From the NCBI GenBank assembly GCA_037178625.1, contig CM074141.1:2480001-2544000 (forward strand): a stretch of 64,000 bases of DNA. The letters run 5' to 3'. Positions within the stretch are counted from its first letter, which is position 1, and every line of letters starts with the position of its first letter. Shown one piece after another: positions 11,389-23,044 of the stretch. Under the pieces are notes generated by a model. It made no database searches and was not told the DNA's origin. It saw only the letters and a program-made list of their open reading frames with translations. Made by a program: the position numbers and the translations under genes. Source of the stretch: Skeletonema tropicum. Taxonomy: Eukaryota > Bacillariophyta > Thalassiosirophyceae > Thalassiosirales > Thalassiosiraceae.

Positions 11389-12815
11389 TTAAATACACCA
11401 AATGTCTATCGCACCGCTAGTTCTCAAAACGCCTCGACAACTGACACAAATTTAAGTTGCTGTCAATCCTTATCCATGTTGCTGGATGGAGTCTCTCTAG
11501 TTATTACGAGGCAAACAACCATGGAATGTTTGGTTGGGACTGGACATGGGACAAAGATACGCCATCACATTTACACCAGCACCAGCAAGAGTATTGAAGC
11601 ATTAGAATTAGCCTACAAGGCTTTCAATGCATATTAATCGTGTGTCGATTTGAATCTTCTACGACTCATTCATCATGCTATTCATCTATGAAGGGTTATA
11701 TTGTACCGAATGAGGAGATTCATAATTCGTACTGGAACTGAGTTGAGTGAAATTGCCAAGATGTAGATGCTTCTTGAACTTGAACGTTTTGCTGGAGTAA
11801 GTACTAATATGTAGCCCTCTAATAGACAGCATGAAGAGTCTACAAGATGCGCTGATAGATAGAGCGAGACAATGTTTACCAGAGATGGGATAAAGTGCAC
11901 AAAGAAATGCGCAGCTCATGTAAATTCACAAACATTGCTCAGGATGGAAGGAGGAGCAATGAACATGATGGAGTGCAGCTCGGCAGATGTGCAAGTGGAG
12001 CTAAGAAAGCAGATGCTTACGCTATATGGCACAAAGAGAGGGAAGAAATGTAATATCTGTTGACCCAAGCAATTCAAAAAGCATGTATCTGTATTCCACA
12101 ACCACTAACATCCAAGCTCCATACACCGCCGTCCGGCCGGCCGGCCAAGCATCAAGCAACCAAGCTGTTCGCTTGCTTGGAAGCTGCGAGGCCGAGAACA
12201 GATAGTAAGATAATGTATGCAAGATATTGAGTGAGGCGAAGATGTAGCCCAGAAGATTCCCTTCGTAGCACAGCGTGGAACAGTACTTAACAGTAATAGT
12301 CATCTTCGAAGTTTATATCTTGAACATACAATGATGCACGATGATAGGATTAAGATTGAACTCAGCTGAAGTTGAACTTGCTGCGAAACGGCCGCAAGAA
12401 AGATACTTGATGAAGGTGTCAGTTGCTGGTTTCTTCAAACTCTCAAGAGAGAATTGAGTACTTTCGGGGGTGGGCCATTGATCCCCGAAGGGAAAAGGTT
12501 AGACTTCAGCGGTACCCCCAAGGAACGCGCCTGGGAACTTTGCCCGGTCCTTGCCCAAGGTCGGTTCCGAACCGATGCCCTTTGCTTCCAGACGCCATCG
12601 TCTCTTGGAGCACCAGCCCCGCGCTGGATTGAAAGTGAGGCGAAAGAACATGCCGTATGGCCTGGTTACTGCTGAGATCATCATTCCTCCACAGATAGTG
12701 GATTTTATACTCTCCCGAGTTGCGAAGATTTAGCGTCTTTCCGGACGGGAAGTCATGCTCTTCCGAGAGTTACGAAGTTTATGTAGTCTTTCAGGACTAT
12801 GGTTGTTGGTTAAAG
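11389..12815. other. Intergenic region upstream of the carrier gene
   Basis: This region is 1.4 kb with only weak reading frames. A 63-codon plus-strand frame at 11872-12063 is Cys/Lys-rich and may be a badly frameshifted zinc-repeat module. The 73-codon frame at 12454-12675 (MSTFGGGPLIPEGKR) is GC-rich relative to its surroundings and unrecognised. Two imperfect copies of a TCCGAGAGTTACGAAG-like segment lie near 12713 and 12762. Confidence 0.3.
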
Positions 12816-13468
12816 GGCGCTTTGACTTGATTTTTCAGTTTGCTCACGCCTAATTCCAAAAAGTGAGGGAGGGAGGGAGATTGGAACGCTATTATGTGGA
12901 ACTAACAGCTCCTACATATGAATGTCAAAACGAGGGGACGCCCCCAAAATACAGGGAAGTGCCGCGAACTAAACCCCCTGGTCAGCTTAGACCCCCCCTC
13001 CAAATCACAGCCTAGCCAAAATTTTTAGATCCCCTCCTCGTTTCTACTAGTATTCACTAGGGAATTAGTATGTGACTATTCCGAAAGTCAGACCCCCCTA
13101 GAGCAGACTAGCCAAAATTTTTAGACCCCCCGGGGGGTTTAGTTCGCGGCACCTCCCTGTATTACTCCTAAACTCCAAAACAGAAATTGGCGTGCGGCCG
13201 GCGGGCGGCAGGGCAAGCTTCTCCCGGCTTTCGTGCTCTGATTCCTACCCATGTACAGCCCACGTACAGAAACGTTACATACATACGCCACGCTACGCTA
13301 GAGCTCGTCAGATTTCCGCAATAACTCACAAAGCTTGGATTGGCTCCCTTGAAGAACCTTCTTGAAGCACAAAATATGCAATATAAAGCTAGTAGTTCTA
13401 CAATTTTTCGGATTTTGCTCAAAATATGAGGGAGGGAGGTAAGCAAACTGAAATCAAGTCGAAGCGCC
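12816..13468. mobile_element. Outer inverted-repeat element (MITE-like), carrying a nested MITE
   Basis: The ends form an imperfect inverted repeat: GGCGCTTTGACTTGATTT on the left and the complement of AAATCAAGTCGAAGCGCC on the right, about 27 bp in all and followed by CAGTTTGCT. It has no coding capacity. A second element with a different repeat sits inside it at 12952-13159. I found no clear target duplication, so the exact borders are uncertain. Confidence 0.5.
12952..13159. mobile_element. 208-bp MITE with TA target site
   Basis: The terminal inverted repeats of about 30 bp differ at only a few positions. The left end starts CAGGGAAGTGCCGCGAAC and the right end complements to CAGGGAGGTGCCGCGAAC. 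Both ends are flanked by TA (12950-12951 and 13160-13161), as expected for Tc1/mariner-type insertion. The interior has two direct copies of TAGCCAAAATTTTTAGA. It is non-coding and nested inside the 12816-13468 element. Confidence 0.75.
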
Positions 13469-13730
13469 TGAAGTATTTGTAGCGAAGATGGAGATGGGTG
13501 GTCGAAGGCGAAGGCGAAGGCGGAGGTCGGAAGTTGTGAAAGTAGAGAGAGAATGGAACAAACAAAGGAGGATCAGTGAAGCTTTCTGAACGTCAATAAA
13601 CAACTCCACATGCCGACACAAACAACATCATCACTTGAACCTCTTCCCGCCACTCTAGCTGGCCAGGCTAGAGATACGAGGACCCCGCAACCCGTCACCG
13701 TCATCCGCTTGTCAAGATAGAAAGGAATAG

Positions 13731-14124
13731 GGCTAAGTGTATGGTCATCCTCCCCAATTTTTGCCGATTTGTTAGTTCTCAGCCGCCACAGGGGCTAACC
13801 TACCCTTTTATAGGCTTAAAATGCTCCTCTCGTTGAGTAGACTTTGAATCCGTGGCGTCCCTTCAAAAATAAAAAAAATATTTTGTTAGCCCCACTTCTG
13901 GAGCAGGTTTTAAGGATAACCCAAATGTAGCCCCTTCTCCCAATTTACCCTGGTCTTCAGTGACCAAGAACACATTCACTTCACAATGATTCCAAAACAG
14001 CTCAGGGACGATGCAGATTTGAACTCCTCTCACTCTCAGCTTTCCGTAGCTATGTTGAACATTTCTTGAGGTCAAATACTCGCTGAGAACTAACATGCTG
14101 GGGAGGATGACCATACACTTAGCC
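13731..14124. mobile_element. 394-bp MITE with 4-bp target duplication
   Basis: Perfect 26-bp terminal inverted repeats start GGCTAAGTGTATGGTCATCC, followed by a second inner match (GTTAGTTCTCAGC). ATAG is present on both sides (13727-13730 and 14125-14128), suggesting a 4-bp target duplication. The interior is AT-rich without a transposase and includes a frame with no recognisable domain. Confidence 0.7.
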
Positions 14125-14356
14125 ATAGAAAAGAAAGAATTGACGTGAGCAAGCAATCGCAGTATAATAAAATACACATCAAACTAGGACAAGGACACAT
14201 ACCTCCCAAATCCAAACCGTCAACTCGTCGCTGTGAAGTAGAGAGGGTGAATAACCCCCGATAGAGCTGATCAGACTCCACCGGAGGGTGGCGAACGATA
14301 AAACAAAGCAAAGCACATTTATGCGAAAAAGTGAAGAATGAAACATGTATATGAAT

Positions 14357-14813
14357 TCAAAACGTGGGAACAAAACGTACCGGGGCCCTCCTGGCTCTTG
14401 GAGCTGGAGCTGTCACACTCCAATAAGCCCCAAGCTCACTGCACAAAGATGCTACCTCACGCCGCATTGATGCCCTCTTCTTCCTCGTGCGCCTCGCAAT
14501 CGTTTCAGCCGGCTCTCCATGTCCAGCGTCATCACCGAATTGCACGCCTTCCTCCTCCTCTTCGGGCTGCTGCACCACCTCCTCCACTTGGGGTAGCATC
14601 CTTTCCTTTCCTCTCTCTCTCTACTAGACGAGTAGATTCGTCGAGCGAAGGCTCCGTCTTGTTAAATAGCTTTGCATTGCAGGTGGCACTGAAGACTACT
14701 TTGCGGGTGTTATTGCTATTGCGGAGATGACCGGCCTTTCGGAGGATAGAAGCGTGAGCCGCTGCTTCAGGACGACGTGCTGCTGCCAACAACTTTTTTA
14801 TGGAGAATGCCAT
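14357..14813 (-). CDS. Possible small hypothetical gene, frames not resolved
   Basis: The 5' part (from ATG at 14813, MAFSIKKLLAAARRPE) looks like an amphipathic, Arg/Ala-rich mitochondrial presequence. After about 70 codons the frame turns into Gly/Ala/Arg low complexity, while another frame at 14599-14357 gives a more natural acidic segment (EEVVQQPEEEEEGVQFGDD) ending at a possible GTACGT donor near 14381. A one-base shift or tiny intron would be needed to connect them. I recognise no family, and it may not be a real gene. Confidence 0.25.
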
Positions 14814-14919
14814 GGTAGATGTTGTTGCGTAATGAAGACGATGTTAACAAAACTTTTACTTCAATGGCACTGTCGTCTATCACATATTGCCGCACATACG
14901 GCTGATTTGACAATTACTT

Positions 14920-15130
14920 TGGACCTGTCTGATAGATCTTGCAATACTGATATCTATTTCATTCCCCCTTCCGCACCAAATACACGATAATCGTAGATCT
15001 CTGCCTCAGGTGTCATCATGAGAGTAGTCTACTACCGAGCAGCTTGCTTCTCCACGATAAAGCAAGTGATACATACTGAAAGAGCAGATGGTATTGGTAC
15101 TGGTACGCTCAAGCTCAAACTCAAGCAAAC
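14920..15130 (-). pseudogene. Truncated duplicate of a subtilase exon
   Basis: This 200-bp segment is a close copy of the DNA at 17230-17520, covering the part of the subtilase exon that encodes AEIYDYRVFGAEGNGIDIGI plus its upstream flank (ACTACCGAGCA...GATAAAGCAAGTGATAC). Single-base insertions break its frame. It is a relic of a tandem duplication. Confidence 0.6.
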
Positions 15131-16010
15131 ATGTGACGCCATGAGGTTGATTTATGCAGTCGAGTGTGGTCACAAATCGCTTGACACACCGCCACTCACG
15201 CTTTTGACACTTCAGCCGAACGAGCACTGTTGTGGTCATCGAAGTGTCAACCACCGTCACCATCGACACTAATGGCCGCGGTCATCGACTTACAGTGTGG
15301 TCATAAAAAGACGACCCAGTGACAACATTCTTGGAGTGAGTTGTTATCATAAATGCTGAGTGTAACGAAGCCGAAGCAGAATGAGAACAACTACACGACA
15401 TCTTCCAAAGGATGCGATGAGATGGACATCAAACAACAGAACAAACATCAAAGAGTGCGTTGTCACCATGAATGCTGAGTGCAACGAAGCATGAATGGAA
15501 CGACGACACGATGCAATGATTACTTACAAACTAAAAAAGGAATGCTCATCAAGAGCAAACATGAATGAAAGCGCACAAGAGCAAACAAGAACAAGAACAA
15601 GAATGAAAGCGCAACAAGAGTAAAATCAAAAGCGCAAGGCATGTTAAACTTTGCCAGAGAAGTGGTTTTTTATTCAAACTTGGTAAACTTAATTCATTTA
15701 ATGTCAAAGCGTTCGGGGTCGGTGTGTAAAGCAATTTTAGACCACACACTCCTTGCTTAAATCAACCCCCTCGCTTCACAAATAAAACCCCAATCGTGCT
15801 CGTTGCGTGTACGCGTGACGCAACTGGTGAGAGTTAGTGTGGTGACCAAACTCGTGGTATGACCACACTGCCGCATGCTTCGCTGCGGCAGTGTGGTCAT
15901 TTACCACTCGTTTTGTGTCACCACCTCCTCGCCAGTTTTGTCACGACACACGACAACTCGCACTAGTGTGGTTTTATAGTGATCACTGTTGACGAGAAAG
16001 CACATATTGT
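15131..16010. repeat. Inserted non-coding block with repeats and a long hairpin
   Basis: This block separates two DNA segments that lie next to each other in the second copy of the duplication (near 17520-17540), so it is probably an insertion. It holds two GAATGCTGAGTG...AACGAAGC direct copies (near 15351 and 15471) and several GTGTGGTCAT motifs in both orientations, including the palindrome listed separately. There is no gene. Confidence 0.45.
15841..15928. repeat. Imperfect palindrome with a perfect 17-bp hairpin stem
   Basis: ATGACCACACTGCCGCA and its exact complement are separated by an 8-base loop (15859-15900). The symmetry continues imperfectly outward through ACTCGTGGT / ACCACTCG and GGTGAC / GTCACC. 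It could form a cruciform or be the core of a fold-back element. Confidence 0.75.
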
Positions 16011-16280
16011 AAACAGCAGTATGTATTGTACGCAGCACAAGTAGAGAGATTGGAAAGATAGTGTGATCTCACTTGCAATGCAATGTGGCTTCAAGTTCAA
16101 GATCAGATTCGGATTCGGAAGATAGCAACTTATCTATTTTATCCGGATTGGCGGTCAAGTTAATCTGACAGCACTGTACTACTTACTACACTTTCACTTT
16201 CAGCTTTGACCTTTTGCTTTTGGAATCATCATATTATATACCAAGAGGAAAGAGAGGACACATCTCGATCTCGATCTCGA
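16011..16280. repeat. Left copy of a duplicated 3' flank
   Basis: The sequence AGCAACTTATCTATTTTATCCGGAT...GGAATCATCA...ATATACCAAGAGG, continuing to the CTCGATCTCGATCT run, matches 17540-17790. Together with 14920-15130 it shows that a unit spanning the subtilase was duplicated in tandem and then disrupted. Confidence 0.65.
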
Positions 16281-17405
16281 TCAAGGTGCAAGTGCAGCTT
16301 TATCGCTGCCCAAAAACCAATCATCCTCAGACTCATCAAGAAAAGTAAGGAATCCAAGCCCAGTCTCATTGTCAGGTCCTTTCACACCGATATCTCTCAC
16401 ATACTTCTCATTGAGCACCTTACGGAGGCTTGCATCATGTTTGATAACGGCGCTGTACTTTCCACCCTCGGTCATTAGAGCCGCGACCAATCCACACACG
16501 TGGGGAGCAGCCATTGAAGTTCCTATGTATTGAGAAGAGAAGGAAGCATTGATAGTATTAATATTGTGAGGTAATGCTTACTAATGGTAATGCAGCAAGA
16601 ATGGATTGCTTGAACTGATACTGATAGATATCACCGGGAATTCAAACTTTATGCAAATGCAAACACTATCTACCATAAGCATAAGATCTCTCTAGACATA
16701 GACATAGACATAGACATAGACAGACTTACCACTCATTTGATGAAGTCCTCCGCCGGGCTTGAAACTGTGGAAGTCCACCCCGATACCTGCATAGTCGACT
16801 TGAGCTGTTGGAAAACCATGCAGTTGGAAGACCCTTGTACTTGCCTACTGCTGCGATGCTGATGACCTCTGGCCTCATCGCAGGATAGCTATTCATGTGT
16901 TCATGGAAGCAGAAGCAAAAAAAGGGCATGCGGGCATGAGGTACGCAAGATGAAGGGTTAGATGATATGAGTATGAGACTGTGAAGGGACATGCCAAACA
17001 AGATAGACATACATATACATGGCAGTTACTGCTTCATTCACATTCGCGCTGCAAACTTCTTACCTCCGTTCGTTTGTGAGAATATTGTCGTCTCCTTCGT
17101 TTCCAGCTGCGACGATCATAGGAACATTGTTCTCGTAAGCATATTTAACAGCGCATCCGATTTCCCAGCTTGCAAATGGACCTCCAAGAGACATGTTGAT
17201 CACATCGCATCCATCTTCCACAGCCACAGCCTGTCTGATAGATCTTGCAATACCGATATCTATTCCATTCCCTTCCGCACCAAATACACGATAATCGTAG
17301 ATCTCTGCCTCAGGTGCCATCATGTGAATAGTGCCTGCTACATGAGTACCATGGTTATCCTCAGATAGAGGAGTTCCATAGCGATGCCAAACTTGCTGCT
17401 TTACT
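16281..17405 (-). pseudogene. Subtilisin-like serine protease (S8), 5' truncated and frameshifted
   Basis: There are three exons: about 17405-17064, 16888-16730 and 16522-16281. They encode HGTHVAGTI (catalytic His), VINMSLGG, VAAGNEGDD (oxyanion region) and GTSMAAPHV (catalytic Ser), and the Gly codon of GTS is rebuilt across the last intron. The exon with the catalytic Asp is absent; upstream DNA is unrelated repeat. In the middle exon an extra base near 16805 shifts the frame between FSN and QVDYAGIGVDF, so the product would be nonsense. Subtilases are secreted or vacuolar proteases, and no signal peptide remains. The locus is part of a broken tandem duplication (14920-17790). Confidence 0.7.
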
Positions 17406-17420
17406 TATTATTTCTTGTGA

Positions 17421-17795
17421 ATTCAACTACCGAGCACCTTGCTTCTCTACGATAAAGCAAGTGATACAAACTGAAAAAGCAGATGGTTCTGGTACGCGTC
17501 AAGCAAATTGAGATCTGTTGATCACTGTCGAAGAGGAGCAAGATATGTATGTATGCAGTTCAAGGGAGAGATTGGAAAGATAAGCGTGATCTGACATGCA
17601 ATGTGGCTTGAACTTCAAGATAGATTCGAAAAAATATTTAGCAACTTATCTATTTTATCCGGATGCCGAAGCCGATGGTCAAGTTCATCTGACAGCATTA
17701 CAAACTACTACACTTTCAGCTTTGACTCTTTGGAATCATCACATTCATATACCAAGAGGGGACAGGGGACACACCTCGATCTCAAGATGACATAA
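17421..17795. repeat. Right copy of the duplicated flank of the subtilase
   Basis: Positions 17426-17520 match 15030-15125, and 17540-17790 match 16020-16280. It is non-coding. The remaining stretch to 18148 shows no gene. Confidence 0.6.
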
Positions 17796-18148
17796 TAAGT
17801 TTGTGATTTGTCGTCTCGTCCAATGTTTGGGAAGTAATACTTATAGTTTAGTGCAAGGGATATGATACTGAAGTTTTGATAGAATTAGTACATACGTTGA
17901 GAGAGGACGATTATTAAATCAAAATTTATCAATAGCATCATGCCTACCACCAATTATCACTTGATCTCCAACATAATCCATTCGTTTGACATAGGCCCAG
18001 TTCTTTACGAACAAGAGGTATGTACTATGTACGCAATTCCTACCAGACTTGGAGATATTTTCAGTTGCACCAACACGTTATGGCAGCTTCGGCAAATGCC
18101 AACAAATTGATGAACGAACAGCTGCCCTTCATTCACTTCAGTCGAAAT

Positions 18149-21100
18149 CTATTCTAAGGAAACAAGTAGGTGAGCTAGATCAGACTGAACACCAGCAGCG
18201 ATTGCAGCGCTTGAACCCGCACGATCTTTCATGATGTTACCAAAGAACTTGAACAAACTTGTACACTTCCCAATTGCACCCTGTAAAGAGGTCGACAAAG
18301 ATTTGAGACCAAATCATCAATTGATAGACAGAGAGAAAGATAGAAATCAAAGTGAGTGAACTACTCACCCATTCTTGATACCTTTCATGTGCAAGCAAAC
18401 AGTAATCAGCTGCAACGTTGACCTCCCCTCTATCCAAGTAGAAATACGCTGCCAACTCACAGGACAAGGCTTCTTCCTGTACAAACTAAGTAAATAATAC
18501 ATTACATACCAGAAAACAAGTGAGTACTTATACGACACCATGGTATGAGCCAATGTGAAAGCATACGCATTCTGTTCATCTTACCTTGTGAGCTTTGGCT
18601 GATGATACAGCCTTCTCATAGTACATTTTAGCGTCATCGAAGTTACTATTGGAAAATGCTTCCTCTGCCTCCAATAAGTACCATTTATTCTCAAATGTCC
18701 ACTGACACGTTTCTGCCCATTTCCTCAAAGCCAGTTTGGATTTGTTGCCTCTTTCGTGCCATTTGTCTCCGTCTCTCGAGTGTCTCGCCACCCAGAATGA
18801 AATGAGACCAACATAGAATGCATGAAAAGATTGTGAGACTAGCAAATTGGGAACAGCACTGCTAGTGACGCAACCTAAGAACTTCTCGGCATAGCTTTTG
18901 GTATCATCGTACAATCGAAACATGAAGCTGATGTATGACTTATGGAAGAAGTGTGTGATCTTGATGTTACCGTTCTTTGTTGCGAGAATACTTTCTTCCT
19001 CGGCCGAACTGGGCTTTGGTTCTTCATCTATTCCAATCAACTTGAGTACAGAATGCTGCATGAGTTGCATTTCTCTCAAGAATATCACCATATTTTTTCC
19101 CCGTATGAAGTTAATTACTTCTTCTCCTTTTTCTCTTGTGGTTTGTAGCTTCACACCAGCATAGAAAATGGATAAATGACCTACGTAGATGTTGAGAGCT
19201 GCTTGGATGATATCACCAGATGCTATTGCAGCAGCGTATCCCTCATTATGATATGCCAGTGTAGCTTGAAGCGGCTCCATGTATGATACGACTTGTGTTC
19301 GTAGAGCTTTGACCTCACCAGCGTTTTCTCTTGACCCTAATTTGTCCAGCAACGAACAAGCCAGTTTCACGTAGTCATATCCTCCACTGATATCTCCAAG
19401 CTTAGCTGCATACGAGCCAAAGTGCGCAAACCCTAATGCAGACACAGGATTCATGCCATGGTCTACAGACAGTTGAATGATTTGTTTCGCCACATACGGC
19501 GCTGATTCAGGCTTAATTAGACCCATTCCTACCATCAACTTGCTTAGGAATTTCATTGCCATAGTCATTGTTGAGTCAGGCATTCTTCTCGTATTCAATA
19601 ATTCATCATAAGTGTAAGGCGAAAGCAGATCTTTTGTTTCTTTCACGCAAGCTTCTATACTCGATCCGCACCTTCGCAAATCAATGCCCAGCTGCGACAA
19701 AATATCAAGCCCCTTTTCAACTGATACTGGTAGCCTTGATGAATATGCCAGAGAACATGTGATGAAATAAGTAACGTTGAGTGTGTCCTCAAATGACTGA
19801 GCCTTTTTCGAAACTTGTTGAGACAAAAGTTTCAAGCTGATGGTATCGCCGTTCGCGAAGGCACAGTTCGCAGCCAAGTTAAACAACTCTAAACTCAACG
19901 TGTAGTGCTCCTTCCAGTGCTCTTTCCGTAGAAACGTGATCCCGTTATCAAAGTACGAGTAAGCTGCTTCAAAATCGGACATCTCCATTGCCTTCTTCCC
20001 GGCCCTGAGATTGAGATTTGCAACAAAAGCGTATTGCCTTTCCTCTTCAACGGCTTCAGGACCCGCTAAATTGAGTTGACTTACAGCAGTGAAGAGAAAG
20101 CCGTCCTCTTCATCGTGCAAAGGGGCTAAAGCCATACCATAAGTGAAATGAAAGCGGCACCGATCAAGGCAATTCATCATGTTGTAAGCAGCCTCTTGGA
20201 TGCGGTCGTGACTGAAACGATATTGATCGTCTATCTTGTCGAGCAATCCTTCAGAAACAGCTGTTTCTATGCCACCACGTAAGTTCTTGTTGAGAGCCCT
20301 CTCAAGTGTCTTGACGAAGGCACTGTTCACCGATGATCCAAAACAAGACAAAATGCTCAGTGTTGATTTCACATGAATGGGCAACGCAAGAAGTGTGTGC
20401 GATAGGAACTCGGCTACATCATAGGACAGCTTCTGGCATAAGATCTTCTCTTCGTCCCACTCCCACCGTCGCCGTCGCAAGCTTGGACGTAGTACACCAT
20501 CCTTGCTCAGCGAAATCATCAATCGAGTGACGAAAAGTGGATTCCCCTTCGTCTTGTGGTATATTATAGTCGACAATGTCCGCGTAAGACGCGGCGATAG
20601 GCACAAAGTTTCTGAGACCATCGTTCTCAATGTCTCTTCGTCTATAGAATCAAGTTTGACGTTTGTTGACGGAATATCTTCATCTTTTACTCCGCCGTCA
20701 ACCTCTCCTTTCCGGTGACATCCTAAGAAGAAGAAATGTACATCCTTCGAGTTGAGGCCGCCACCAAGTAAGAGCTGGTTCACAGCTGCGATAGATGCTG
20801 AATCTGCCCACTGCAAGTCATCGAGAAATAAAGTTACAGGGGCAGCAAACGAATTGGATATCACCTGCACAAATTGACATAGCAGCATTTGAAGTCGCTT
20901 CTGTGCGTTGACGTTGTCTTCATCCTGATTACAGCAAATTTCTTCCAGCCCTAGAATGATTGCCAACGTGGGTATAAGCTTGGTCAAGTAATATGCATCC
21001 CTTCCAAGTATACGACGCACCTGGTGGACCAATTTCTGCTTCACTGAAGCAAGGGCAAGAGTACCGTCGCGTAGTAGATAATCGCAGAAGTGGTTGAAAG

Positions 21101-22331
21101 CCGACGCCAATGCACTGAACGGTTTGCCCTGTTGCAGTTGATCAAACTTTCCATTCAAGAAGATGCCTCTGTTTGAAATCACATACTTCCCGACTTCAAC
21201 CGCTAAAAATGACTTGCCCGTTCCTGATTTGCCGGATATTACTACCGACTCGCTTTCACCAACCGCTGACCGACGGTAAGCATCGATAATAGTGGACAGC
21301 TCGGCTTTTCTACCGTAGAGAGTGTCACCAAATTTTAATCCAGTCGTTGATAAACTCCCCATATCCTGATCGTAGAGATAGATCGCAGGTTTATCAAGCA
21401 TGAGCTGCAAGTCGTCCCTCACATCTGACATAGATCGATAAGCATCCGATCCCCCGTGTCTGTCATCTGCTACATCCAACATATTGGAAATCAAATCACA
21501 CAGAGATATCGGAACTCCTTTATCTTTCAATGTCTCCACCGACATCGCATACACAATGTTCTCATTACTTGCCGATTCTTTCTTCCTTGGATTTTGACCA
21601 CGCAGGTGCAGGGACCCGTCAATGTCATCGTTTCCCCAAAGACTATTGTACTCATCTTGATGAGCGAGAAGATTACCGCCATGAAGATCAACTTCTCTGA
21701 AGGCTCCTAGACCAATGGTTCCATCACCTTCTTGATCAAAGGGGAGTGGATCCAAATCCAAGCTCTCTAACAATCCATTCGTCGCCCCAGGTTGAATTTC
21801 AGACCCGTCAGCGTCAGGTCTACTCCTAGCTCCTACTATTTGTTTTGGTTCAATCTCAGTAGGTCGTTCCCCCCTTGAGAATAGTTCATAAAAGACAATC
21901 CCGAGTGAATATATTATTCCATTATTTCTTGCTCGTCCCGAATCATTAGTATCGGTCGTATTGAACAAAAACGATGGCAATATTTCTGCTCGAATCTTAG
22001 TTCTGTCGTCACCATGTGCATCCGATGACGGTGATGGTGATCTGTCCTCATCTGTAATGACTACAATGCTATCTATCCAATCTACCGCGCCCGGCGTAGG
22101 CTTGAGCGATTGTTGACACTCACCATCTTCTTCTGCTTTGCAAATCTGATCCGCAAGTGAGACGGCAATCTGCAGAGCTGAAAGTAAATAATCATCGGGC
22201 AAAGTAATTAAAGGCTGATGATGTTTCTGATTACCGAATAGTTTCGTTTTGAAGGAGCGAATCCACTCTGAGAGTGGTGAGCTCAGGCCAAATAATGGAC
22301 TTCTATTATTTGGACTGCTTTTGTTAGACAT
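18149..22331 (-). CDS. STAND-type ATPase: degenerate kinase remnant, AAA_16 NTPase, helical-repeat C-terminus (copy 1)
   Basis: There are three exons: 22331-18585, 18485-18369 and 18280-18149, giving 1,331 aa. The N-terminus (about 40-165) retains kinase traces: LADQIC, then QQSLKPTPG where HRDLKPxN is expected, and IYSLGIVFYELFSRGERP (subdomain IX). The catalytic His-Arg-Asp and DFG are absent, so it should not phosphorylate. Walker A is ISGKSGTGKS (367-374) and Walker B is TLFLDDLQWAD (about 500-510). The remainder is helical, TPR-like, ending in FVQEEALSCELAAYFYLDRG, a block also seen after the ATPase in bacterial and algal kinase-ATPase-sensor fusions (from memory). For exon 2 the TTAG acceptor is chosen because it gives this block and is kept in copy 2. 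It is probably a nucleotide-driven signalling switch. Its sensor or partner is unknown. Confidence 0.8.
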
Positions 22332-22374
22332 CGGATCGAGATGGACACAAAATATAAGTACAATAGGTGGAAGT

Positions 22375-23044
22375 TAACTAACTTGTTTTCAATTTTTTAA
22401 CATCAATTTGAGCATCGGGGTGTGGTGCTGCTGGTCTCTTCGTATCATCGCTCGTCTTCGACCCTGCGGGATTTGGGGTTGCCTCTCGCTTGGTCTCTCT
22501 GCTCTTCTTGTTCTTGTCGACGCCTGCTGGAGCGGGATGCGCTGTTGCTGGTCTCTTAGTATTGTTGCTTAGCTTCCTCTCAACGCCTGCGGGATGTGGG
22601 GTTGCCGGTTGTTTGGTCTCTTTGCTCTTCTTGTTCTTGTCCACGCATGCTTTCAAATTTGATCGCAGAGACATGTCATGCTTTTGACAATGTTGTTCCT
22701 TCCACGGACGAAATACAACTGCAAACCTCTTCCTCTGTCCTCCAGACCCCCATCGGACATGGCTCGGGTGTGACCGCCATATTGACGCACAGACAGGATT
22801 GACGTCGGCGAATTACTTGTGCAGTGTTTGTGTTAGATTACACGTACGTAGATACAAGTAGAGTACGGAAATACTCTAATCATTATCTTTTATCTCCTAT
22901 CTAATCTATCAATAGCATCGATTGGAAGTAGGGAGATCGAGGATACTAACAGGTTATAGAGCCTATACAATCACCAACAATGAAGTTCTTTATGCCATAA
23001 TTCCATTTGTGAATTTGGCGACCAAAGACATTGTTGGCGGCGCA
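22375..23044. repeat. Left arm of a 670-bp inverted repeat
   Basis: This arm is the near-identical inverse of 24314-24985. It contains the small basic gene, its flank, the first LTR and the first 90 bp after it. One visible difference is GCAGTG here against GCAGCAGTG in the right arm, so the arms are not exactly identical. Confidence 0.85.
22378..22674 (-). CDS. Small Lys/Pro/Ala-rich protein, left copy
   Basis: 98 codons, MSLRSNLKACVDKNKK..., made of three imperfect repeats of about 23-25 residues with the pattern (K)ETK/NTK-R/Q-P/E-AT-P/A-HPAG. The protein is highly basic with no hydrophobic core and resembles histone H1-like tails only in composition. An identical copy lies at 24687-24983 on the other strand. 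It starts about 340 bp upstream of the STAND ATPase start and is transcribed in the same direction. Function is unknown, and coding status rests on the open frame and its conservation in both arms. Confidence 0.4.
   Translation of the reverse strand: MSLRSNLKACVDKNKKSKETKQPATPHPAGVERKLSNNTKRPATAHPAPAGVDKNKKSRETKREATPNPAGSKTSDDTKRPAAPHPDAQIDVKKLKTS

Noticed and set aside
12423..12684. Cluster of ORFs in three frames near 12.5 kb
   Set aside because: A GC-rich segment open in several frames on both strands is not evidence of a gene; no motif recognised.
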